Origin: Eremomyces bilateralis CBS 781.70
Lineage: Eukaryota; Ascomycota; Dothideomycetes; Eremomycetales; Eremomycetaceae
Length of the DNA stretch: 64,000 nucleotides
Direction of reading: 5' to 3'
Assembly: GCF_010015585.1 (NCBI RefSeq)
Contig: NW_022985071.1
Coordinates: 832,100-896,099 of the forward strand
A program made the position numbers and the translations under genes. The notes beneath the pieces were generated by a model that was not told where the DNA came from, searched no databases, and saw only the letters and a program-made list of their open reading frames with translations. Every line of letters starts with the position of its first letter. Within the stretch, counting starts at the first letter, position 1. Of the stretch, positions 54,503 to 64,000 are shown in pieces.

Positions 54503-56262
54503 ATGGGGAAAATATTTACATCAGACGAAGGTCTGTCTTGTCCCTATCGTATCCCTATTCTGATGAACTCCATTGACACGACCCTAGTATCGAAACATAA
54601 GACCCAAGACAGTTGCTATGTGATATTGTATGGCGTCGTATACGATGTGACGTCGTTTCTCCCCTCCCACCCCGGAGGCGCCACGGCGATCCTGAATTTT
54701 GCCGGGCAAGATGCCACGGAAGAATTCGACCCGATCCATCCACCGGGAACATTAGAAGAGGCGCTTCCACCATCTGCCAAACTCGGCACCATCGATACGT
54801 CCACGCTTCCCGCGAAACTGGCCGAACCATCAGCTCCTACTCCGCCATCAGCTCCATCCTCCCAACCCCGGAACGTCTGGTCCCCCGAGTCCGTCTCCGA
54901 TTGCCTCTCCCTCACCGATATCGAGACCCTCGCCACCAAGCGCCTCTCCTCCCGCGCCTGGTCATATTACTACTCCGCTGCCGACGACCTGCTCAGCAAG
55001 TCTCTCAACCAACTCGCCTACCAACGCATCCTCCTCCGCCCACGCGTCTTTCTCGACGTCACCCGCTGCTCCCTCCGCACCCACCTCCTCGGCCGCCTCC
55101 CCGTCCAACTCCCCATCTTCGTGTGTCCCGCCGCGATGGCCCGTCTAGCGCACCCGGCCGGCGAGCACGGGATCGCGCAGGCATGTGCACGGTTCGGCGC
55201 CGCGCAGATCATCTCGAACAACGCGTCGCTCAGCCCCGAGCAGATCGTCGACGGCGCGCCCGCGGAGCAGGTGTTCGGGTGGCAGCTGTACGTGCAGACC
55301 GACCGGCGGAAGAGCGAGGCGATGCTGGCGCGGATGGCGAAATTGAAGAACGTACGATTCGTCGTGCTAACGTTGGATGCGCCGGTGCCGGGGAAGAGGG
55401 AGCATGATGAGCGGAGACAAGGGCCAGCGACGGCGTTGAAAGGGGCGACGGAGAGGATCAGAGAGGAGAATCCTGATGTTGCATCGTCAGGCCCGAAAGG
55501 CGGGGAAACCACCGCGGATGGGGTGTCCAATGTTGAAGGCGGCAACGCCGAAGGTGGGGTGGGAAAGACGCTCTTTGCAGGGACGGCGGCCGATCTGACC
55601 TGGAGGACGACGCTGCCATGGCTCGCGGGTCACACCGACCTTCCAATCGTCCTGAAAGGGATCCAGACGCACGAAGATGCATATCTAGCCGCGAACCACG
55701 GGCCCCAGGTGAAGGCGATCGCTCTGAGCAACCACGGCGGCAGGGCGATGGACACGGCACCACCCGCGGTGCACACGCTGATGGAGATTCGCAAATACTG
55801 CCCGGAGGTGTTTGATAAAGTGGACGTGTGGGTGGACGGCGGCATCAAAAGAGGGACCGATGTGGTGAAGGCATTGGCGTTGGGTGCGAAAGCGGTCGGG
55901 ATTGGTAGATCTCCCTTGTACGGGCTAGGAGCGGGTGGGGTAGAGGGGGTTGAAAAGGTGCTCGAGAGTAAGTTCACACCTTCATAGTGGAAGACAGAGT
56001 ACCCTGAAACTAATGGATGTGCGCAGTTCTTCAATCGGAGACACAAACGGCAATGAGGCTACTAGGGGTCGAGACGGTTGACCAATTGGGACCCCAACAT
56101 GTAAGTGTCGAGTTGAGATATTCTCAACCAAAGATGCGTCTCTTGCTAACTATACTAAAGATCAACACTCGTGCATTGGAGATGGAAATCTACGACGGAC
56201 CACCCAATCTCGAAAACAGCTATGGTATGTGGCGACGTCTGGGGTGCCGTCCACGGTTGTGA
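54503..56262 (+). CDS. cyb2: L-lactate dehydrogenase (cytochrome b2), heme-FMN
   Basis: Four exons (54503-54530, 54588-55967, 56027-56100, 56161-56262) sum to 528 codons, giving 527 residues. The 57-nt first intron is in frame without stops; splicing gives [20 protein letters not shown], matching the family start. The cytochrome b5 domain has [14 protein letters not shown] (heme His) and [16 protein letters not shown]. The FMN domain has [95 protein letters not shown] (active His), [20 protein letters not shown] and [14 protein letters not shown]. The enzyme oxidises L-lactate and passes electrons to cytochrome c. No mitochondrial presequence is visible, so it may be one of the cytosolic-looking fungal paralogues. 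A GTATGT near 56223 might start another intron, changing the last 15 residues. Confidence 0.9.
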
Positions 56263-57321
56263 TGCGAAGGAAGTATAAATACTTGTACATATTTTAGATG
56301 GCATGTAGCCGGGATGGTAAGGATGATACCCCGCAAAGATATAAATTCGTTTAGCCCTCCTGACGTTTTGGATTGTCTTCTCACTTTGATACCATGATCG
56401 GGGCCAAAAGGAATTGATGGACGTTCACCATTAGCAACCCTCCACCCTACCTACCTAAACGGAGAATCGCAATTATGGTCTTAAATGAAAAGTAGTGCAA
56501 GACATAGCTCAAAGGAGGCAACCCGAGGCGAAAGGAAGGGAGAATTGTAGTCATGGGATAGGATATTGACGGTCGCCCAGAACTTCGAAGGCCAGCTGCT
56601 CAGTAAGCCGAGCAGGATGAGTTGGAACTTGGAAGAATATGTAGGCCCAGTAGGCTATCCAAACGGGAAATCCGGGTATTCGGGACGTGCCGTACAAGAA
56701 GCCTTATTAGCTATTATGTACTCATTTATAGGGAGGTAGTACGGAATTACAGACAAATAACTGACATTTCCGGATCAGGAGACCTGGAGAGACTGAGACG
56801 TTGTAGATGAACTTTCTTTCTTAATTGGATGGAACGAAATGGACGAAAAAGTCACGTGCGGGCATCTCTCGCATCCGGTCTCTCGCGTCCGACGAAAAGC
56901 CGAAATACAACTGTAGGACGTCGCCGCCTCGCGCGTGTGAAAGCGGAAGGGCGGAATGAGGATCAGTTGCCGCACGATGACGATGCCGCTCTCTCTCCAG
57001 TCTTTACGCAAAGTCGAACCACCACGGGGACTGTTCTACCGTCAAACGCCAAACATATTACATAAATACACAAAAATTCCCGATGAATGAGCTTTTAAGA
57101 ATTAAATATACCCAGTAGAGAATTCAAGAGTTTTTTCTTCCCCTCCTCTTCCTGTTCTCCTGCTACTTGACCACTTGACCACTTCTATATCTTGCCAGTC
57201 CATCAATCATTCAGACTTTGTTTGTCGGTCCGTATTACAAGACAACCCACCTCGCATCCTCTCCGAAACTTTCCAATCTGCCAGAAAAAGAGCCTCTCGC
57301 CGTCTGGGAGCCGATTACATC
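56263..57321. other. Intergenic, cytochrome b2 to RCF2
   Basis: About 1.06 kb between two + strand genes. A CACGTG sits at 56853-56858, 464 bp upstream of rcf2. Frames at 56622-56810 and 56829-57065 have no motif. The last 200 bp are CT-rich, typical of a fungal core promoter. Confidence 0.4.
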
Positions 57322-58076
57322 ATGAAGTTCCGATCTCCAGAAGTAGAAGCTGCCCTTCAAAAGTCCGTTGCCGGCATTCCTTCGTCTCAACGTCTCCATA
57401 CTAACTCCCACGTAGGGAAACCATCCGTGGCCTCGCTTACGGTGGTATCACCGGTCTTGGACTCGGCTGGGCCGCCGTTCTCACCGCTTCCCGCCGCTAC
57501 CAGCTCATCCGGGGCCTGACCATTCCCATGAAATGCTTCCTCGTCAGCTCCTCCGGGACCTTCGGCGCCATCATCCTGGCCGACCGCCTCACCCGCAGCT
57601 TTGAAGCCAGCCTGAACCCGAACCAATACCAAAGCGACAAGAAAGGCGAGCTGGCGCGGCAGACGCGCGCAGCGCAGACGTGGGGCGAGCGCACGAAAGA
57701 CTATATGGCCGAGCATCGATATCCCATCGTCTTCGGCAGCTGGGTTGCATCCATGGGCATCGCGTTGGGGATAGTCGGCCGGAGTCCGTACCTGTCCACA
57801 TCGCAGAAGCTCGTGCAGGCGCGTGTGTATGCGCAGGGGTTGACCGTTGCCGTGCTGTTGGCGAGCTTCGGTTTGGAGGCGTCAGATGCCACGCAAGGGA
57901 AGGGTCGATGGGGGTGGCAGACGGTGAAGGTGATGGAGGACGGCAAGGTGGTGGAGAAGCGGGTGCACAAGGAGCGGTATGAGGGGGAGGACCGGTGGAT
58001 GGATATGGTGGAAACCGAGCAACGGAGGGAGAAGGCGGAGGAGGAGGAGCGGAAGCGATTGCAGAAGGCCTCATGA
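57322..58076 (+). CDS. rcf2: Respiratory supercomplex factor 2 (HIG1-domain protein)
   Basis: Two exons (57322-57362, 57416-58076) sum to 234 codons, giving 233 residues. Reading: MKFRSPEVEAALQKETIRGL, AYGGITGLGLGWAAVLTASR, RYQLIRGLTIPMKCFLVSSS, GTFGAIILADRLTRSFEAS; then ERTKDYMAEHRYPIVFGSWV, ASMGIALGIVGRSPYLSTSQ and KLVQARVYAQGLTVAVLLAS. The last two stretches are the HIG1 domain with its (I/V)x3-5 QxxQ-R.-style motif (QKLVQARVYAQG). There are two membrane helices in each half. Yeast Rcf2 lies in the mitochondrial inner membrane and helps cytochrome c oxidase join supercomplexes. A charged C-terminal tail (KAEEEERKRLQKAS) follows. Neighbouring cyb2 feeds cytochrome c, but this adjacency may be coincidental. 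Confidence 0.87.
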
Positions 58077-58460
58077 GTTGGGATTGAAGGATTTAAAGCA
58101 GTGCCAATGTGAGATGCATGGCAAGGCGTTTGGCGTACGATTGGGTTTCTTTTGGCATAGACACCGGCATTGAACCGGCTTTAGGAAGGAGGCGATATTC
58201 GTCCCGCTGTACAGTATGGGACCTGTAATAACAGTTGCACAGGTGCACTGCACAATACCAATCACTCACTCATGCAGATGTTTACGTGTTCCCAATTCCA
58301 TGCAAGGGGATACCATCCTCAATGGCAATTGAAAGAAGTTGGTGTCGCTCGTTGTATCACAACCTGGTCCTAATTTGACCCTTTGAAGGGATACACTGTA
58401 CCTCTCTACCGGTAAGTACGGTATTCATCAAACCCGAAGCCAGCTGATACCAATAGGATA

Positions 58461-58490
58461 GGTAATATTACCTAAGGTACTTAAGTACCT
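58461..58490. repeat. Two adjacent perfect palindromes in the Nudix promoter
   Basis: GGTAATATTACC (58461-58472) is followed after 2 nt by AGGTACTTAAGTACCT (58475-58490). Both are exact. GGTA/TACC words recur at 58410-58425 and 58550-58570. The surrounding 58077-58780 gap has no gene. Such TACCT-rich stretches are known low-complexity features in several fungal genomes. Confidence 0.8.
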
Positions 58491-58780
58491 AGTTCTGGAC
58501 TTCAAATAGATGGGTTGGAGACTTGGTCGATTTACCATCCCGTCCCGTACCATACCGCCGTACCTGTGGTAGAGAAACCCTTAACTCCGGCTAACTCCCG
58601 AACCGAGCCGACATGACTGAACGCTCGGAAGTTCGACATATCCACCTCCTTGTCATCACCCACCATATATTTCGTAAGAATTAACAGAAGATCTTGAATA
58701 GGGAATGCCTGGCCTTGTACATACGATATTGCGCCATTGGTTTTTTGGAAACCCCCTCCCTTTTTGAGGTAGTCTCAAAG

Positions 58781-60225
58781 ATGACGATACCGATCCCGCG
58801 CCTCCTCTCCCTCCTCCTCGACCTTCACTCCCAGCCCCATGAACATGTCGACAATCCCCCGACCACCCAAAAGCGAGCCTCCGTCGCTATTATCCTCCGC
58901 ATACGTCCGACCTACTCCCACCCACCCCCCTCATCATCCAGTATCCCTTCCCCCGGTTCCCCCGACGCCGAATCCAACCCATCGGCCGCAACCGCTCGAG
59001 ACCGCCTCTCCAACTTCTTCGCGCAAGATTGGGTCCGCCACGGATGCCCGGAGGTCCTCTTCATCAAGCGCACGTCGCGAAAGGGTGATCCCTGGGGAGG
59101 TCACATCGCGCTGCCGGGGGGGCGACGCGATCCTGAGGATGCCGACGACCTCGCGGCTGCAATCCGGGAAACGGAAGAAGAGGTGGGGTTGACATTGGTT
59201 CCCTGGAGGGAGGGCGAACAGGGCGGCCGAGGAGGTGCGAACTGTATCACGGTTGGCGGGTTGTCTCAACGGGTGATCACGAGCGATTGGGGAAAGCGAG
59301 CGTATGGGATTAAATTCACCCTTCGAGAGACCTTGATCTAACTGTCCTATCCAGCCTCATGGTCCTGTGCCCCTACATATTCCTACTCACGACGCCTGAA
59401 ACCCCATCCCTTCGACTTCAGCCCACTGAAGTCCATTCGACGCATTGGGTGTCGCTGGAAAATCTAGCCGACCCGCAGAACCGGACTGTCTGGCGACAGG
59501 ACGCCTCCGCCCAGTATCTCGGTCGTTCAACGTATTTGCGAATCGCGGCACATTCTCTGCTCGGCGATATGCTCTTTGCTGCCATCCGACTCGTGCCGTC
59601 CGAGAGCGTTTGGTGTCCTGACAGCCATGCGCTGTATCCCCCCACCCTCACTTCCTCATCGCTGTTAAGCAAGATCCACCTCCCCGGTCTAGATCGGGAC
59701 CCTCCGCCCTCGCCAACGAATACGCCGCTACTTCTCTGGGGACTCACGCTTGGCATCGTTGCCGACATGCTCGATCTACAACCCTTACCCTCCGAACCGA
59801 CCAGCCAGCAAGAGTCTCAACCCCTCCGCTTCTTCGTCTGGCCGACCTTCTCCGCCCCTGACATCCGCCTCGCCATCTTTCTGATCTCCTATCGGTTCCG
59901 CGCCGCGAGGAAGGAAACCGTGGAAGGACGCGTTGGGTCGGGAGTGGACGACTCCACGAATTCTCGACGTCGAGGGGTGGAGGGGGTTGTCGATGCGGAC
60001 ACTACGGCGGTGAAGGGTGGGTTGGGGGACAGGAGTGATATCTGGCTCGGCGAGCTGCCGAACCGATACAAGGCGGGCAATCGGTCCATGATGTTTATGG
60101 ACATGATGGCGGGTTACCATCATTTCCTGCGTTCCGGCGTCTATATCGCGCTGACTGGGAGGGTCGCGCTAGCAATCGTGCTTTCGGTCTTCTTTTACAA
60201 GCGTACAAAGCGGCTCAGTGGGTAA
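58781..60225 (+). CDS. Membrane-anchored Nudix hydrolase
   Basis: Two exons (58781-59301, 59355-60225) sum to 464 codons, giving 463 residues. The start MTIPIPRLLSLLLDLHSQPH is preferred to an upstream in-frame ATG at 58694 because it matches the usual family opening. Landmarks: KRASVAIILRI, CPEVLFIKRTSRKGDPWGG, HIALPGGRRDPEDADDLAAA, then AIRETEEEVGL. The Nudix box spacing is GX5E...REXXEEXGL with two extra residues before RE, as in the CoA-pyrophosphatase (Pcd1/NUDT7-like) group. The substrate is therefore probably a CoA or nucleoside diphosphate. Exon 2 continues the fold (TPETPSLRLQPTEVHSTHWV) and adds a long fungal tail with LLLWGLTLGIVADML, a Gly/Arg-rich loop, and a final hydrophobic helix (GRVALAIVLSVFFYKRTKR) that should anchor it. 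The gene converges on the hotdog-protein gene. Confidence 0.85.
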
Positions 60226-60370
60226 GGAGCATCAGTGATGAACATATGATGCCCTAAGGATGTCTGGATGCGAATTCGATAAATACATGTATGTAGTAGG
60301 TATAGACGGAATCTAGTTCTGGTATATTGAACGACTCGTTACCCGCCCAGACGCCAAAGCCCGACCCCGT

Positions 60371-61788
60371 TCATAAATCGCTATACATCCCCAGGGCCTG
60401 ATCATCTTCGCCTCCAAACACATCGTACAACCGATCCAGTCCGGCAAAATGCTGCGCAATTCGCATTCCACGCAACCGCCGCTCCTCGATCTTCTCCCAC
60501 GTCCACTCCCCCGCCTCCTGACTAAACGGAAACAGACTCTCCTCCAACATATCCGCATCCGTCGGCGCGGACGTCGGCGCGCCATCCAGCTCCGCCGGCG
60601 TCGTCGTCTCTGTCGCCAGCGCGCCGGGCGTCAGCAGTTGCCGGTTCGCGAGCGTCGGCAGCTGGTTCGCAGGCGGCGCGGTGGGAGGTTTCGGCGGCAG
60701 GAGATCGGAGCGCTGCAGCACCAGTTCGGGGGGGACGGTCAATCGGCCCTTCTTGACCACATACTTGGCGATGGAGCTCGCGTAGATCGTCTTCTTCAAC
60801 TTTGCCCGGTGCGCGTCCCGCTCCGCCGGCGACATCTCCTCCCGTCGCTTCCGCGCCGCGCCCCCGCTTTTGGGGACGCGCCGGTTCCGCCACGGCTGGA
60901 AGATCCACCCGCCCTGGTCGGCGATCTCTTCCGACCATGCGCCGGCTTTCACGAAGTGCGAGACGATGTACAGCCATTTCCGGTCCCAGCTCACTAGCCG
61001 CGTCCAGATCTCCACGCGCGCGAGCGGCGGGATCTCCCGGTGGAAGAGGCACGCGACTCCACCCATGGCCATGTTGAAATTGCCCGCTGGGATCTCCTTG
61101 GGCGTCTCCGGTGGGGTCGTGTGCATCGACGGCGTGTCCGCTCCATTGATCGCGGCCCCGTTCAACTTGGTGTCGCCGGGGACGTCATCGACGGCCTTCT
61201 CGGGGAGGCCTTGGTCGCGACGCTGCCGGTTGTGTTCCCGAATCTCGCGGTGGTACGTGCTCAGGCCGCGGATGCTCTTGCGCATTAAAGCGATTGCTAG
61301 GTGGGTGCGGGCGATGTCGAGGTCGGTGAAGTAGGTGCTGTTGGATTTGTGGATGTTGTAATCGCATTCGGTGAGGGGGGTGCGGGTGGTGCTGATGATG
61401 GGCGCGAAGAGGGATCCGGGGGGGGCGTCGGCGGACTGGGCGTATAGTTGGCGGAAAAGCGAGTAGAAGAAGCGGGACTGGAGGAAGAGTTAGTATCGCG
61501 AGCTGATATTCGATGAATTCGAGGATCAGATGCTCTTGCACCGGATGGACATACATGCCAGACCCATGGGAGATTCTTAAAATTGACGATGGCGAGGATC
61601 AGTGCAATAATGCGCCAGGGGCTTCCGAGGGCTTTCACATTGAGCCATTTCGATATCGTTCCCAATATCGTCGCCCGGGCAGACGGTACAGACAGGACGG
61701 CCATGATCGCGATCAAGAGTCCTGTCACGACGGCCGTCGGAGCGAGAAGACGAGATGCCCGTCGTCGGGCATTTAAATGTGAAGCCAT
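60371..61788 (-). CDS. THEM6-like hotdog-fold membrane protein
   Basis: Two exons (61788-61555, 61477-60371) sum to 447 codons, giving 446 residues; an upstream in-frame Met at 61815 would add nine. Two hydrophobic N-terminal helices (LLAPTAVVTGLLIAIMAVLS and PWRIIALILAIVNF) precede SRFFYSLFRQLYAQSA. Then PIISTTRTPLTECDYNIHKS, NSTYFTDLDIARTHLAIALM and, further on, NFNMAMGGVACLFHREIPPL, ARVEIWTRLVSWDRKWLYIV and SHFVKAGA form the split hotdog fold of the 4HBT/THEM6 group. The D..R.H pattern is present. A thioesterase function is suspected but not shown for these proteins, often labelled 'capsule polysaccharide biosynthesis protein'. A roughly 60-residue disordered insert splits the fold, and a Pro/Ala-rich region lies before the C-terminal WEKIEERRLRGMRIAQHFAG. 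Confidence 0.78.
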
Positions 61789-62744
61789 TGTTCCCCACGT
61801 CTTGACCGCTGTCACAAGTCACGACGCTACGTACCACAGCACCGTGCAAGGCACCATTCACAAGCTGATCAGCCTGTGTTCCCTTTTGGTGGCCCGGTAT
61901 TAGTATTCGTTCGATTCGTCCGGGTCACTAAGTCCTTGGTTCGGCTCGTTTGACCCACTCGATCCCTAAAATCGATCGGGAATTCCTCCAATTATGCAAA
62001 TGTGCACACGGGTTATCAGTATGACTGTATGAGGCACCATCCCCGGCTTTGGGGGAGTTGGCCCCAAGATATTCAATCATTCATCATCTATGACCCGTCG
62101 GAAATGGGGGGTAGTGAATAATGGTTTGTTAACCGAAGTGGAGAAGGGGCCGAAACACTTGATACCATCTGACATCGAGACTAATCTCCATCTTGTACGC
62201 GGATTAGGGACGGAATGGAACCAAAGCATTTCCACCTGCCCGGTCCGACTTCATGCTCTGGCCTCTGAAGCATGAAGGAATCCCGTATTCGATTATCAGC
62301 AGTTGAAACAATCGCGCCGAGGCTACGGAGCCGGATCCCATAGGGAATCCATGCTCCGATGTCAGTCGCATGTGAAGACCGATGTGGACGACGTGCTCCG
62401 TATTTTAGTCATATTTATGAAGAATCTCTGTTTCTATGCTAGCTGGTCCTAGGCAAGGATCTATACTACGCGTGTCGCGTATAATACATAGTTAAGGTAT
62501 TAGCTACCTTGTTAGTTTGATAGAGTTTAAGGTAAGATTGATCTTTGACGTTATGAATGTGGGTTGATCGGAGGTTGTTTTTGCGACAGACCAATCCACT
62601 CTAACAGTGATGGAACCACCTTGCGGTTGATACTTGATTTTCTCGACCTGTTGCTAGCCAAATCGTCCAAGTCCACAAGACTTCATCATCCAGGCGAAAG
62701 GTTGATTCAAGGTGTCCGCTCCTAGGACTGAGTCTGTTCCTCAC
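61789..62744. other. Intergenic region before the edge gene
   Basis: 956 bp between the start of the hotdog-protein gene and the stop of the edge gene, both minus strand. An inverted repeat AAGGTA/TACCTT (62494-62510) and ACGCG/CGCGT (62468-62480) lie close together in an AT-rich patch. The 61-codon + frame at 62090-62275 looks like chance. Confidence 0.4.
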
Positions 62745-64000
62745 TCATCCATCCACCCCACCTTTTCCCTCTGCCTTCTTTCCCCCGCTGGTCACGATCA
62801 CCACACCAACTCTTGCAGCCAGTGCTTCACGGATTGCGCAGGCTAGACATGTCGAATGGGTGTTTGCTACCACAGCATGCGCGCCGACGGATGCACACCA
62901 CGCGCGGGCGAACACCTCGTTGTCTGATACGCCGAGGGCTTCGATGACGGTCACAGGTGCGGTCGACGTCACCGGCTGCGATGCAGTCCGTGCGTATGGG
63001 TCGGAGTGAGTGCGTCGATGAGGCGGAGAGTGACCGAGCGTGAGGGTGGGCATGTCGTGCGGTTGGAGATCCCAGGACGCGGCCGATGGATGCTTGTCGA
63101 GAGTAAGCAAGTCGCCGTCTGGCTTGATTGCGCGGTAGGCGTAGCTTCGTAAAAGAGCTGGATCGGACAATATATCAGTATAGTAATAGATTGGTAAGAC
63201 TCGAAGAACACTCACGATGGGGACCTCCATAGCACGGATACGCCGCGATAAAATCTACATCATACTTTAATTTCAGTGGCCGACTGTTTCCCATGATGGC
63301 AAACAAAATCGTCGCATCGAACGTTAACGGTGCATCCGCTCCGAGCTTCGCTCGATTGACATCTTGTTTACGGATCGGTTCAAAGGCCAGCTTCTCCACG
63401 CGAATCCCATCGGAGACGTCCTCGAAATCCGGAAGTAACACGTCATAATTTTTGACCGCATAGCCTTCCTGAGATGGTCCCAGAGGGTGCGTGCGTCGCA
63501 CCATGGAGTCCAAATCCGACGTGGTGAGCCTCCGCTGCAGCTCGGCCGGCACAGGTGCTTGTCGAACCTGCACGCATTCGGTCCGCTTGAGGTCCGGGCT
63601 AAAGTTGCACGGGCCGATCCAGCCGGCAATGGTGTTGACACCCCGAAGTGCCCCAAGCACTCTACCCACCACGCACGAGTGGCTCCAGTAGGTGACCGCG
63701 CGGTATTGAAACCCGGAAAAGGGCCGCATATGCGTCAGGTACTTCAACGCCTCTCCGGTCGCCCGATCGCAGTCAATGAGGCTGTTCATGAGGAGCCAGG
63801 GGAGAGTCACCCCGGGGAGGACGACGCCGGTGAACCACGCCATGGCGTCGGCGGACCGATCCTCGACAGGCTTCTCGGCCGTATCGGTTTCCGATAGGAT
63901 GTATTGCACTTCACCAATGTTGGGCCATTTGAGAACGTTCGCGAAGCGAAGGAGCGCTTCCTTTTGCCGCTTCTTACTGTGGAGTTCGAAGCTAAAGGTG
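62745..64000 (-). CDS. Unidentified fungal protein, N-terminal part outside the window
   Basis: The frame is open at the right edge (reading inward TFSFELHSKKRQKEALLRFA) and continues to a donor at 63216. An intron of 58 nt (63215-63158) leads to a last exon ending at 62745; at least 395 residues are visible. Segments such as DAMAWFTGVVLPGVTLPWLL, RPFSGFQYRAVTYWSHSCVV, and KLKYDVDFIAAYPCYGG look like a folded, conserved protein. The C-terminal exon (VTVIEALGVSDNEVFARAWC, HSTCLACAIREALAARVGVV, IVTSGGKK) has two close Cys residues but no motif I know. I do not recognise the family. A link to the hotdog-protein gene is not implied; 956 bp separate them. Confidence 0.65.

Noticed and set aside
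54613-55407. 264-codon + frame with Arg/Pro-rich product
   Set aside because: Shifted-frame shadow of cytochrome b2 in a GC-rich stretch; the FMN dehydrogenase motifs are in the other frame.
60449-60997. 182-codon + frame, Arg/Leu-rich
   Set aside because: Antisense shadow of the hotdog-protein gene; no motif.
1-64000. tRNA, rRNA or CRISPR array
   Set aside because: A scan by eye for T-loop GTTCRANYC with matching acceptor stems and for regularly spaced direct repeats gave nothing convincing; a tRNAscan run would be decisive.

Overview
This window is nuclear DNA of a filamentous ascomycete (Pezizomycotina). Genes are dense, and introns are short (mostly 45-60 nt) with GT-AG borders and CTAAC-like branch sites. 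The families are typical of filamentous fungi: PalA/Rim20, Zn2Cys6 regulators, a DUR3-type urea/polyamine permease, a fungal serine-rich membrane protein, and cytochrome-b5-fused FMN lactate dehydrogenase. Eurotiomycetes is my best guess, from recalled similarity only. Exon borders were read by eye from splice signals and frame. Models whose exon lengths sum to a multiple of three are stated as such.

Layout. 0-7.4 kb: 3' end of palA, a Chp1-type heterochromatin-protein C-terminal region standing alone as a gene, a tail-anchored acyl-CoA-binding protein, and choline-phosphate cytidylyltransferase. 7.4-10.3 kb: gene-poor, with a decayed Helitron (PIF1-like) helicase and small repeats. 10.3-21.2 kb: an accessory-looking block with a DUR3-like permease, a divergent Zn2Cys6 regulator, a flavin monooxygenase, a two-domain sulfurtransferase and an NTF2/SnoaL-like protein. 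21.3-30.8 kb: a BAH-like protein, a PP2C phosphatase, CIA1, and an ACOT9-type thioesterase with a GC-AG intron. 31-47 kb: Tctex-type dynein light chain, VTC1, a 1300-residue WD40/zinc-ribbon protein, gamma-tubulin complex GCP2, a chromodomain-CCCH protein, and a Rab11/Ypt3 GTPase. 48-64 kb: serine-rich membrane protein, RCE1 CAAX protease, cytochrome b2, RCF2, membrane-anchored Nudix hydrolase, a hotdog (THEM6-like) protein, and an unidentified protein running off the right edge.

How they fit together. Most genes are single-copy housekeeping genes arranged as alternating convergent and divergent pairs: membrane lipid (CCT, ACBP), membrane traffic (Ypt3, RCE1, dynein light chain), mitochondrial metabolism (cytochrome b2, RCF2, ACOT), Fe-S assembly (CIA1), polyphosphate (VTC1) and spindle (GCP2). 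Two themes stand out. First, there are up to four chromatin-type proteins: Chp1-like C-terminus, chromodomain-CCCH, large WD40 and BAH. Second, the permease/regulator/monooxygenase/sulfurtransferase block could be a small catabolic gene set. I found no tRNA, rRNA, CRISPR or classical secondary-metabolite backbone gene.
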